From assembly GCA_017479315.1 (NCBI GenBank), contig JAFVCI010000071.1, positions 1 through 25,844 on the forward strand: a stretch of DNA of 25,844 nucleotides. Direction: 5' to 3'. Position numbers and translations under genes: made by a program. This DNA comes from Opitutales bacterium (GTDB lineage: Bacteria; Verrucomicrobiota; Verrucomicrobiia; Opitutales; UBA9783). The stretch's first letter is position 1. Each line of letters opens with the position of its first letter. The notes beneath the pieces are model-generated. The model made no database searches and was not told the DNA's origin. It saw only the letters and a list, made by a program, of their open reading frames with translations. Of the stretch, positions 8,142 through 16,169 are shown piece by piece.

Positions 8142-8473
8142 TAGCGTCCCGCCTTTTATATTGACCGAATTTCGGAATTTATTTTTTCAATGCTTCAACC
8201 CCGGGAGCCGCCCTTTTGCTTTAAACCGATGCATCTGGCGACACTAAAACCAAAGGGAACTTCGTCGTTTTAATAAAAAAAGGTCATTTAACATGCATAT
8301 TTTCACACAAACATCCGATATTTATCCGTAAGATACGATAACGGCATGCGGGTTTAAAGACACGGCGACTTTATCGACCGCGAAACCGTTTCCCAACAAA
8401 ACCTCGAACGGCATCGGTCATCGTCGTAAAAAAGGCTTTCCATCCGTAAGCAATCGTACAACGATAGACATCA
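8142..8473. other. Intergenic region between divergent genes
   Basis: 332 bp without a convincing gene. It should hold promoters for the leftward unknown gene and the rightward MFS gene, but I find no clear -35/-10 pair for the MFS gene. A near-palindrome CCGAATTTCGG lies at about 8165 close to the leftward start, with TATAAA next to it on the minus strand. Nothing else stands out. Confidence 0.4.
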
Positions 8474-9658
8474 ATGAAAGCAACGGGCGTTTTATTCGCT
8501 ATTCTCCTCATCATTGAGGCGCTCAACAATACCCACAGTACGGTGTACAACCAGTGCCTGCTGTTTATTCAGCAGGATTTGCCGGGATCGGATTTCCAGC
8601 TGAAATTGAGCGTAACGCTGTATTTTTGCGCCATCTTCTTCGTACGTTGCATCATCGGATCGATTGCAGACCGTTGCAGCGGACGAAAATGCCTGCTTAT
8701 TATGCTGTTCGTGGTGCTGGGCGGGCATCTGTTGGCGTATGCCGCAACCAACCTGCCGACGTTCGTGGTTGCGCGATTTATCCAGGGCTTCGGCTTCGGC
8801 GGCGGGCAAGTGATGAGTTTGGTATTGCTGATGCAACTGTTCCCGAACAAAAACCGCGCTTCGATTATTGCCGCCGAACAGGTTGTTTTCTGCATTGCCG
8901 CCGTCTGTCTGCCGCTGATCGGACATGCCTGCGCCGTCGGCGGGCATTGGCGTTGGACGTATGTGATGTACATCCTGCTGACACTGTTCGCGATCATTTA
9001 CTTTTACGGCTGCCAACACCACGAAGAGCACATCGCCGCCTCCATGGTTGCTTCACACGAACCGTCGCATCACCTCATTACGGACAAAAAATTTATGCTT
9101 CCCGTCGTTATGTCGGCGTTAACGGCATCCGCCTACTGCCTTTGGGGCAGTTATTTCAGTCTCATCGTGCGACATTATCACATTCGTCTGTCGTGGCTGA
9201 TGTGGTATCAATTATTACCGCTCGCACCGTATTTTTTCTTTTCGCTTTATTTCCCGAAACTCACCAAAAACCTCCCGCAACGCACGCTGTTTCGGCGCAT
9301 CGCTCTTACGCAAGGAACGGTCTTCGGGCTCATTTTACTGCTCCTGTTGTGGAATAAGAACAGTGTTATCCTGCCGTTGTTGATTTTAATCCCTGTTCTG
9401 CTCCACAACGTTGCGAGTGCGTTTTTCCGTCCGCTGATGCAGGGACGCGCCCTCAATGCCGTTCCCGTGCATCAGGTCGGCAGTGCCGGTGCCTTCATTT
9501 CCATCTTCCAAGTCGCCGCCAACGCCGTTTTTTCCGTCTTCATCAACTGCATGGCGGATCTTCTGCCGGCGTTCGTTCTCGTTCAGCTGTTCATTAACAT
9601 TTCGATTTTGCTGTACCTTTGGAGAGATTTGAAAAGTAGTTCACCGACAACGACATAG
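8474..9658 (+). CDS. MFS transporter
   Basis: A 394-residue inner-membrane major facilitator with about 12 hydrophobic segments in two halves. The motif A loop between segments 2 and 3 is recognisable as GSIADRCSGRK (62-72), and RFIQGFGFGGG marks segment 4. A soluble central loop (about 178-205) is rich in histidine and acidic residues (CQHHEEHIAASMVASHEPSH), unusual but not diagnostic. The substrate cannot be read from sequence; drug, sugar or metabolite efflux or uptake are all open. It starts at ATG 8474 without a strong ribosome-binding site. It is first in a rightward run of five genes, 38 bp before the SulP gene, so co-transcription with SulP-tilS-ftsH-def is possible. Confidence 0.85.
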   Translation: MKATGVLFAILLIIEALNNTHSTVYNQCLLFIQQDLPGSDFQLKLSVTLYFCAIFFVRCIIGSIADRCSGRKCLLIMLFVVLGGHLLAYAATNLPTFVVARFIQGFGFGGGQVMSLVLLMQLFPNKNRASIIAAEQVVFCIAAVCLPLIGHACAVGGHWRWTYVMYILLTLFAIIYFYGCQHHEEHIAASMVASHEPSHHLITDKKFMLPVVMSALTASAYCLWGSYFSLIVRHYHIRLSWLMWYQLLPLAPYFFFSLYFPKLTKNLPQRTLFRRIALTQGTVFGLILLLLLWNKNSVILPLLILIPVLLHNVASAFFRPLMQGRALNAVPVHQVGSAGAFISIFQVAANAVFSVFINCMADLLPAFVLVQLFINISILLYLWRDLKSSSPTTT

Positions 9659-9696
9659 AGCTTCCTCTTAAAAGAACTTTACGCAAGGGTTTGTTT

Positions 9697-11565
9697 TTGC
9701 TGAAATTTGTCTCGGTGCCCCCTCCGTTTTCGTCGATTGCGCGCGCCCTGCGAAGGACGCGTCTGAGTCTTTTCCCGCTCGCGGGCTGGCTGGCGCGTTA
9801 TCGCCGTTCGGAACTGCTCCCGGATGCCTTTGCCGGATTGAATGTCGCGCTGATCGCGTTTCCACAATCGATGGTCTATGCGCTTATGGCGGGCATTCCC
9901 GTTAAGTACGGGCTTTACGGCGCTCTGATTGCCGCCGTCGCAACGGCACTGTTTTCCGGGTCGCACATCTTAAATATGGGACCGACGAATTCCACCGCCG
10001 TCGTGTTGCTGGGTTCTTTTGCGGCGTTGGGTATTTCCACGGATCGTTACTATCTCTTCGGACCGTGCCTTCTGGTACTGACGGGCATTTTTCTCGTCAT
10101 CGGCGCATTCCTGAACATTGCTTCACTGGTGCGTTACATTTCCAAAAGCGTCATTTTCGGCTACATGTACGCCGTTATCGCAATCATGATCGTTCGGCAA
10201 GTCCATAACGCACTCGGGTTTGAGCTAACGTTTTCGGATCCCGCGCAACAGACATTTTTCGATACCCTGTGCGCAACCGTTGTCGGACTGACGAAAACCG
10301 ACGGTGCATCGCTGTCAATGTGTATTTTATGCATTGTCTTGTTTTACGGCTGGCGCAAATTATTCCCGCGCAGTCCCGTCATTGCACTGACGGTACTTTC
10401 ACTGACAATCGCGGGCATTGTCCTAACCCGTTGCTTTCATGTTCCGCTGCAGACGTTGCGTGCCGTGAACATCGGCGACTGGCACCCTTCGTTGCTCGGC
10501 TTCACGGGCGCGCATGTCCGCGATCTGTCTGGAGCGGCGCTGATGTTAAGCTTCGTGACACTCATTGACGGCACCACCATCCTGCAAACGTTGTCGGCGC
10601 GCATGGGAAAACGCTGCAACGTTAACCAAATGGTATTCGGCATGGGCTTGGCAAATATCCTTTGCGGGCTCGGTTCGGGCATGCCGGCGTCCTGTTCGCT
10701 AACGCGCTCCGCCGCCAATTACGTCAGCGGTGCCAAAACCGCCGTCGCAAGCCTGTTTTGTGCATTTTTCTGTTTTCTCGGCATCCTCGTCTTCGGACCG
10801 TTCCTGAATTTCATCCCGAAATCCGGGCTGTCGATGCTGATTATCCTGCTGGGGCTCGGGCTGTTCGAAAAGCACTCGTTGCACATTATTCTGAAAGCCG
10901 ACCGCGCCGATGCCTGCGTGTTCGTCTGGACGCTCCTTTCTGCGTTTCTTTTCCCGCTGAACGTTGCAATTTTCCTCGGGATTTTAATTTCCGTCGCGCT
11001 TTTCCTGAAAAAGGCCGCCGTCCCGACGCTTCATGAAACCCATCGCGAGACGGTCGGTGCGGCACACGGAAACGATACGAACGAAATTTCCGTCATTCAC
11101 GCAACGGGACATCTCTTTTTCGGTTCCGCCGAACTGTTCCGCGATCAAATCCGAACCCTTTGCAAACGTCCGCAGTTAAAGGTGATCGTCATCAAACTGC
11201 GACGCATCCTGTACATCGACGCCACCTGCCTGCTGACACTGGAGGAATTGTTGCGTTACATGCGCGCCAACGACCGAACGCTTATTCTAACGGAGGTCAG
11301 CCCGCAGGCGCTCGAAATCTTCAAGCGTTCCGGGTTGTACGAAACCGTCGGCGCGGATTTTATTTTTCTCGACGACGAAGAACAAACGCAACAGCCGACC
11401 ACAGCCGCACTCGAATGCGCGCGGCGGATTATCGGCAAAGGAAACGCAACGGTTCGTCTGCCGGCGCAATCGCCGGCGGTCGCGCATGAAGATACGCTCC
11501 AAAAAACCGCAACTTCCTCACAGAAACCGCTTTCGGAGCCTTCGGTTCGGGCGGACGTAAAATGA
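9697..11565 (+). CDS. SulP-family anion transporter with STAS domain
   Basis: About 622 residues: a membrane domain of a dozen or so helices followed by a cytoplasmic STAS domain. This is the architecture of SulP/SLC26 transporters for sulfate, bicarbonate or other anions. Visible are the early segment FAGLNVALIAFPQSMVYALM, the adjoining GIPVKYGLYGAL, and NMGPTNSTAVVL. The STAS region (about residues 460-570) has strand ISVIHATGHLFFGSA and the loop YIDATCLLTLEELL, where many family members have DATG or DSTG. A polar tail of about 50 residues follows. I chose TTG 9697 because AAGGG lies 7 nt upstream; a TTG at 9691 is too close. The stop overlaps the tilS start as ATGA. Being in one operon with tilS, ftsH and def is unusual company for a transporter. 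Confidence 0.88.
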   Translation: MLKFVSVPPPFSSIARALRRTRLSLFPLAGWLARYRRSELLPDAFAGLNVALIAFPQSMVYALMAGIPVKYGLYGALIAAVATALFSGSHILNMGPTNSTAVVLLGSFAALGISTDRYYLFGPCLLVLTGIFLVIGAFLNIASLVRYISKSVIFGYMYAVIAIMIVRQVHNALGFELTFSDPAQQTFFDTLCATVVGLTKTDGASLSMCILCIVLFYGWRKLFPRSPVIALTVLSLTIAGIVLTRCFHVPLQTLRAVNIGDWHPSLLGFTGAHVRDLSGAALMLSFVTLIDGTTILQTLSARMGKRCNVNQMVFGMGLANILCGLGSGMPASCSLTRSAANYVSGAKTAVASLFCAFFCFLGILVFGPFLNFIPKSGLSMLIILLGLGLFEKHSLHIILKADRADACVFVWTLLSAFLFPLNVAIFLGILISVALFLKKAAVPTLHETHRETVGAAHGNDTNEISVIHATGHLFFGSAELFRDQIRTLCKRPQLKVIVIKLRRILYIDATCLLTLEELLRYMRANDRTLILTEVSPQALEIFKRSGLYETVGADFIFLDDEEQTQQPTTAALECARRIIGKGNATVRLPAQSPAVAHEDTLQKTATSSQKPLSEPSVRADVK

Positions 11566-13124
11566 GTTTAAACTTTGGACAATGGCGGAAGTTGTCGCAT
11601 TATCTGCCGAAACGTAAAATTCCCGAAGAGGTTGTAACTTTCATCGAACGTACAACAAGTCCGCTGTGCGTTGCCTGCTCCGGTGGAAGCGATTCGCTGG
11701 CGTTGCTGTTGCTGACGAAATTATTTTGGTCAAAACGCACCGTTATTATTCTGCATTACAATCATCGCATCCGCGCCGTTTCCGACGAAGAAGAACGGCA
11801 AATGATCGACTTGGCGCGAAAATTGGACGTAAAAATCGAAGTCGGGCATCGACCAATAATGCCGGAAGCACATCATTTATCTGATGCCGTTCCCGGCACA
11901 AATAAAACACCCGCAACCCCGCCGCTTCCGTTCCCTCCGCATCCGTCGCTTTTGAGATCGGACGGTTCCTTATCGGGACTACCTTCCGAAACGGAATTGC
12001 GAACTCTGCGTTATGCGTTTTTTGAAAAAATGTTGCGCCTGCATCGTTCGCAAATTTTGCTGTTGGGGCATCATGCCGATGATCGCCTGGAAACCGTTCT
12101 CATGCGACTGGTGCGCGGCGTCGGTCTCGAAGGACTTGTCGCACCGCGCGCGCTTCACAAGGTGTCTTTTTACACCAAACTGCGTCCGTTGCTGAATTTT
12201 TCAAAAAACGAACTTCGCAACGCCCTCATCGCCTGCAACATACCATTTTTCGAAGACGCCACTAACGATGAAGATGATTGCCTTCGTAATCGTATCCGTC
12301 ACATCTTAATCCCCGCCTTCGATGAGGTCTTCCCGCCGCACTGGCGCAACGGCTTCAAACGTTCCTGTCAATTACTGTCCGAACAGCGCGACGATCTGAA
12401 ACAACGCCTTGAACAACGCTTCCAAAATTGGGATTTTTCCAAAAAAATCTTCGAATGTTCCGAACTGCAAACGTTATCGACGATTGAGCTTCGTTATTTC
12501 TTCCAAACATTGTTACAACGGCACGGCATACAAAATTTCGGTTCTCAAACGATTGACAACATCCTGTCAGTTCTGCATGGGGAAGAAACAACAATTTTAC
12601 CCCTGGATGCCCAATATCGGTTGCATTTAGACGGTGTAAAAGTCGCCCTCATCAAACAACCGTCGAAACTGCCAAAGCCCGTCAGCATCATATGGCAAAG
12701 CGGCACGTTGTTCCTCCCGAACGGCGCACAACTGTCTTTCAAGGAAGAGCCTTGTTCGATCGAATGTTATAAGAAGGTAACTTCGGGTACTTTTTCGTAC
12801 TATAACACCGTTGTTTTGGACGCTGAAACCTTCACGTTGCCCTGTACGGTGCGCTTTTGGAACAATGGCGACCGTTACCGCCCATTTGGTGCGTCAACAT
12901 CGGTTAAAGTCAAAGATCTGTTCATCAACCACAAAATTCCGATTGTTCAAAAGCATCAACTGCCCGTGATTTGTTCCGCAAACGGCGATATTGCCTGGAT
13001 TCCGGGATTGCCGCCGGCGGACGCGTTTAAACTGACGCCGCAAACGAAACGATGCGTTTTTTTGTTTTATCAAACGGACAAAATACTTTACGGTGGAGAA
13101 GATGGCGGAGGAAAAGGACTCTAA
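11562..13124 (+). CDS. tilS: tRNA(Ile)-lysidine synthetase
   Basis: ATP-dependent enzyme that converts the wobble cytidine of tRNA-Ile(CAU) to lysidine so that it reads AUA. The N-terminal PP-loop is SGGSDS (40-45). LHYNHRIR follows, then LLGHHADDRLETVLMRLVRG, and DATNDEDDCLRNRIRH, all typical of TilS. The C-terminal domain is recognisable by RFWNNGDRYRPFG and WIPGLPPADAF. At 520 residues it is longer than the usual 430 or so. Much of the excess is a proline-rich insertion between about 100 and 133 (with PATPPLPFPPHPS) just before ELRTLRYAFF, the normal helix after the second strand. Translation starts at ATG 11562, overlapping the SulP stop as ATGA. The end overlaps ftsH by 23 nt. Confidence 0.95.
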   Translation: MSLNFGQWRKLSHYLPKRKIPEEVVTFIERTTSPLCVACSGGSDSLALLLLTKLFWSKRTVIILHYNHRIRAVSDEEERQMIDLARKLDVKIEVGHRPIMPEAHHLSDAVPGTNKTPATPPLPFPPHPSLLRSDGSLSGLPSETELRTLRYAFFEKMLRLHRSQILLLGHHADDRLETVLMRLVRGVGLEGLVAPRALHKVSFYTKLRPLLNFSKNELRNALIACNIPFFEDATNDEDDCLRNRIRHILIPAFDEVFPPHWRNGFKRSCQLLSEQRDDLKQRLEQRFQNWDFSKKIFECSELQTLSTIELRYFFQTLLQRHGIQNFGSQTIDNILSVLHGEETTILPLDAQYRLHLDGVKVALIKQPSKLPKPVSIIWQSGTLFLPNGAQLSFKEEPCSIECYKKVTSGTFSYYNTVVLDAETFTLPCTVRFWNNGDRYRPFGASTSVKVKDLFINHKIPIVQKHQLPVICSANGDIAWIPGLPPADAFKLTPQTKRCVFLFYQTDKILYGGEDGGGKGL

Positions 13125-15237
13125 GACACCCCAAAAGCCGAAAAAATCCGCAAAGCGGCTCAATTACAAAAGTTTGTGGGTGTTGGGATTGTTGCTGTTG
13201 ATTTTGGTCGGGCTGAATTCCCTGGCGTTGACGCCCGAGGGTCGTCTTCATTTGACCGTCAATCAGGTTTTTGAGCTGGCGCGCGCGCGACTCATTCAGT
13301 CGGCGGAAATCCAAGCGGTCGAATCGGGAGGACCGCAATGGTACCGCATCCGCGGGACGTTGCGCAAGGACGGCGCAACGTTTCTGCCGGTATTGCAAAA
13401 AGAAGCACCGTCGTTGTTCGGGCAAAAGGGAAAAACCGTTAAAGCCGTCGTCATCCCGAGCCAATTCGAAGCCGAGGGTCGATTAACGGATGCGCGCTTC
13501 AACGAACTGACCGCCGACAATTTTGATTTTCAACTGAAGGAAAAGCCGGCGGGCACCTTGCTAACGTCGCTGTTGACCGGCACGTTGCCGTTTCTGATTA
13601 TCCTGCTGGTCTTATACTTCCTCTTCATACGTCAAATCCGCTCGGCAGGCAGAGGCGCGATGGGCTTCGGGCGCAGTCGCATGCGACCGTTGCAGGAGGA
13701 TAAAAAAAAGGTTACGTTCAACGATGTTGCCGGTTGCGACGAAGCGAAGGAGGAGGTTCGGGAAATTGTCGAATTTTTGAAAAACCCGCAGAAATTTCAG
13801 GACATCGGCGGACGCATTCCGAAGGGTTGTCTGATGGTCGGTGCGCCGGGAACGGGCAAAACTCTTTTGGCAAAAGCCGTTGCGGGCGAAGCGGACGTTC
13901 CGTTTTTCAGCATCAGTGGATCGGATTTCGTGGAAATGTTCGTCGGTGTCGGCGCATCGCGCGTACGCGACATGTTCGAACAAGCAAAGCAGAACAGCCC
14001 TTGCCTGGTATTCATCGACGAAATCGACGCCGTCGGTCGGAAGCGCGGCGCAGGTCTGGGCGGCGGTAACGACGAACGCGAACAGACGCTCAATGCGCTT
14101 CTTGTTGAAATGGATGGCTTCGAATCGCGCGACGGCATTATTATCGTCGCCGCCACCAACCGACCGGACGTTTTGGATAATGCGCTGTTGCGCCCGGGAC
14201 GTTTTGACCGCCAGGTTGTATTGGATCTGCCGGATTTGCATGGACGCGAAGACATTCTGGGCGTTCATGCGAAGAAAATCAAACTGTCCAAGGATGTCAA
14301 TTTAAGCACCGTGGCGCGCAACACCGCCGGCTATTCGGGGGCGGATTTGGAAAATCTGCTCAACGAAGCGGCACTGTTGGCGGCACGTTCCTCCAAAACC
14401 TGCGTCGAACCGTCCGATTTGGACGAAGCGCGCGATAAAATTTCCTTCGGTCGCGAGCGCAAAAAGCTGATGGATGAAAAGGACAAGCGCATTACGGCGT
14501 ACCACGAAGCCGGGCACGCGATTATTCAGGCACTGCTGGATGACGGCCTGCTTCCCGTTCATAAAGTTACGATTATCCCGCGCGGACAAAGTCTCGGGAG
14601 CACGATGATGCTTCCGTCCAAGGACATTCTCAATTACTCAAAAACGCATCTTCTCAATCAAATTTGCACCTCGTTGGGCGGACGCGTGGCGGAAGAAATG
14701 ATCTTTAACGAACAGAGCAGCGGCGCGTCGTCGGACATTCGTTCGGCAACCAAGATGGCGCGGCGCATGGTGTGCGACTGGGGCATGAGCGCACTCGGTC
14801 CAATCGCGTTCGGCGACAATCGGGATCATATTTTCCTTGGCGAAGAGATTGCGCGCGAACAAAATTACAGCGAACGCACCGCGCAACGCATCGACGAAAC
14901 CATTTCGAGCATCATCGACGAACAATACAAGCGCGCCTGCGAACTGTTGAAGGAGAAAAAAGCCTCCCTGGAAATCCTGGCGCAGGCACTGCTGAAATAC
15001 GAAACCCTCGAAGGCTCGCACGTGAAAGAGATCCTCGAAACCGGCAAACTGAATACGGAGGACTTAGACCAAAGCATTAAAGCAAAAGAGGAAGCGTCGA
15101 AAAAAGCCGAAAAGGAGCAAAAAGAAACAAAAGCGGAAAAAGACGGTTCGACGACAACGGCAGACAAAGAAAAGAAGGTGGACGACAAAGACAAAAATCA
15201 ACCCGAAAAAGTCGAGGAACGGACGGGAAAAAAATGA
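13102..15237 (+). CDS. ftsH: ATP-dependent zinc metalloprotease FtsH
   Basis: Membrane-anchored AAA+ protease that degrades misfolded membrane proteins and regulatory proteins. From the ATG it is 711 residues. It has a short cytoplasmic start, transmembrane helix 1 (LWVLGLLLLILVGLNSLAL), a periplasmic domain, and helix 2 (TLPFLIILLVLYFLFI). The AAA domain follows with Walker A GAPGTGKT (about 247-254), Walker B FIDEID, and the second region of homology RPDVLDNALLRPGRFDR. The zinc site is HEAGH (about 468-472). ATG 13102 is preferred: GGTGGAG just upstream serves as ribosome-binding site, whereas the in-frame GTG at 13093 lies within it. The protein ends in a 50-residue tail of almost only lysine and acidic residues. 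It overlaps tilS by 23 nt and def by 4 nt. Confidence 0.97.
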   Translation: MAEEKDSKTPQKPKKSAKRLNYKSLWVLGLLLLILVGLNSLALTPEGRLHLTVNQVFELARARLIQSAEIQAVESGGPQWYRIRGTLRKDGATFLPVLQKEAPSLFGQKGKTVKAVVIPSQFEAEGRLTDARFNELTADNFDFQLKEKPAGTLLTSLLTGTLPFLIILLVLYFLFIRQIRSAGRGAMGFGRSRMRPLQEDKKKVTFNDVAGCDEAKEEVREIVEFLKNPQKFQDIGGRIPKGCLMVGAPGTGKTLLAKAVAGEADVPFFSISGSDFVEMFVGVGASRVRDMFEQAKQNSPCLVFIDEIDAVGRKRGAGLGGGNDEREQTLNALLVEMDGFESRDGIIIVAATNRPDVLDNALLRPGRFDRQVVLDLPDLHGREDILGVHAKKIKLSKDVNLSTVARNTAGYSGADLENLLNEAALLAARSSKTCVEPSDLDEARDKISFGRERKKLMDEKDKRITAYHEAGHAIIQALLDDGLLPVHKVTIIPRGQSLGSTMMLPSKDILNYSKTHLLNQICTSLGGRVAEEMIFNEQSSGASSDIRSATKMARRMVCDWGMSALGPIAFGDNRDHIFLGEEIAREQNYSERTAQRIDETISSIIDEQYKRACELLKEKKASLEILAQALLKYETLEGSHVKEILETGKLNTEDLDQSIKAKEEASKKAEKEQKETKAEKDGSTTTADKEKKVDDKDKNQPEKVEERTGKK

Positions 15238-15827
15238 AAAAAGAAACGTGCCTTATTTACACCTACGGAGCGCCCGTTTTGCGTCAAAAAGCGAAGCACA
15301 TCAGTGTTTTCGACGAAGACTTAAAAAAGCTCGCGAAAAAGATGTTGCGCAACATGTACACGGCGCAGGGCATCGGATTGGCGGCACCGCAGGCAGGCAA
15401 ATCGATACGGTTGGTTGTCATCGATCTGCAACAAAAGGAAAGCGAGGAACAGGTTTTTCTGGACGGGCGTTCCTTGCCGATCGCGTTGGTACAACCGCTG
15501 TTTTTGGTCAATCCGACGTGGCGTTCCGTTAATGATTTTCAGTTCGAGAAGGAAGAAGGTTGCTTGTCGCTCCCGGATGTTCGTGGAAACGTGAAGCGCT
15601 TTTTTGAAATCATCCTTGATTATTGCGATTTGGACGGCAATCCGCACCGTTTGCAGTGTCGGGATTTGTTGGCGCGCTGTATCCAACACGAATGCGATCA
15701 TCTGGACGGCATTTTGTTTATCGACCATTTATCGAAGAAGGAACGCAACGAACAGCGGGAATTGTTGGACGAAATCAAGGCCTTCGGCGGAACATACGAC
15801 TATGCGGAAGAAGCGGAGGAAGCGTGA
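15234..15827 (+). CDS. def: Peptide deformylase
   Basis: Removes the N-formyl group from nascent proteins. All three family motifs are present: GIGLAAPQ (46-53), EEGCLSLP (107-114) and QHECDH (151-156). The predicted metal ligands are C110, H152 and H156, with E153 as the catalytic base. Length (197 residues) is slightly above typical because of a loop between about 66 and 85 (KESEEQVFLDGRSLP) and an acidic C-terminus. The ATG overlaps the ftsH stop as ATGA, so it is translationally coupled as the last gene of the run. The EGCLS signature with an extended loop is the usual type I bacterial form. Confidence 0.96.
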   Translation: MKKETCLIYTYGAPVLRQKAKHISVFDEDLKKLAKKMLRNMYTAQGIGLAAPQAGKSIRLVVIDLQQKESEEQVFLDGRSLPIALVQPLFLVNPTWRSVNDFQFEKEEGCLSLPDVRGNVKRFFEIILDYCDLDGNPHRLQCRDLLARCIQHECDHLDGILFIDHLSKKERNEQRELLDEIKAFGGTYDYAEEAEEA

Positions 15828-15839
15828 TACAATAGAAGA

Positions 15840-16166
15840 ATGTCGCTTTCTCTTATACCGAGGTTACTCTCACAGGACACTATCTGCGGTAAAGGTCTGG
15901 GTAAATTTGGAGCAAAAACACGCAATGACACAAGAGTATCGATGCTGTCTTTTGTAAAAAAAATTACCGACGAAGGCGTTTTGTACGTATGTTCCCGCAT
16001 GCCCGTAATATTAACGGATTTCGCTTCCTTCTTTCGGTTTTTTGATAAACGATTTTACAAACCGTTCTTCGATATCCATCCCAAGAACATGCATCAACTA
16101 ACTCAGCGAAGCACATTCGACGAAAAAATGAAGTACATTGCAATAGTTCACACGGAAAACGCATAG
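15840..16166 (+). CDS. Doubtful 108-codon ORF filling the def/acyltransferase gap
   Basis: An open frame fills nearly the whole space between def and the acyltransferase-heptosyltransferase gene, ending 3 nt before its start. Against it: only a weak AGAAG in front of the ATG, composition unlike its neighbours, no recognisable domain, and a competing open frame on the other strand at 15800-16000. In favour: the tight fit at both ends. The product would be basic and rich in phenylalanine (FASFFRFFDKRFYKPFFD), with no signal peptide. The stretch may instead be a leader region or a decayed gene. Confidence 0.25.
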   Translation: MSLSLIPRLLSQDTICGKGLGKFGAKTRNDTRVSMLSFVKKITDEGVLYVCSRMPVILTDFASFFRFFDKRFYKPFFDIHPKNMHQLTQRSTFDEKMKYIAIVHTENA

Positions 16167-16169
16167 ACC

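Noticed and set aside
8492..9031. Minus-strand 179-codon ORF antisense to the MFS transporter
   Set aside because: Shadow of the transporter frame; histidine/glutamine-rich composition typical of antisense reading of hydrophobic codons.
13612..14268. Minus-strand 218-codon ORF antisense to ftsH
   Set aside because: The plus strand encodes Walker A, Walker B and other FtsH motifs; the antisense frame has no support.
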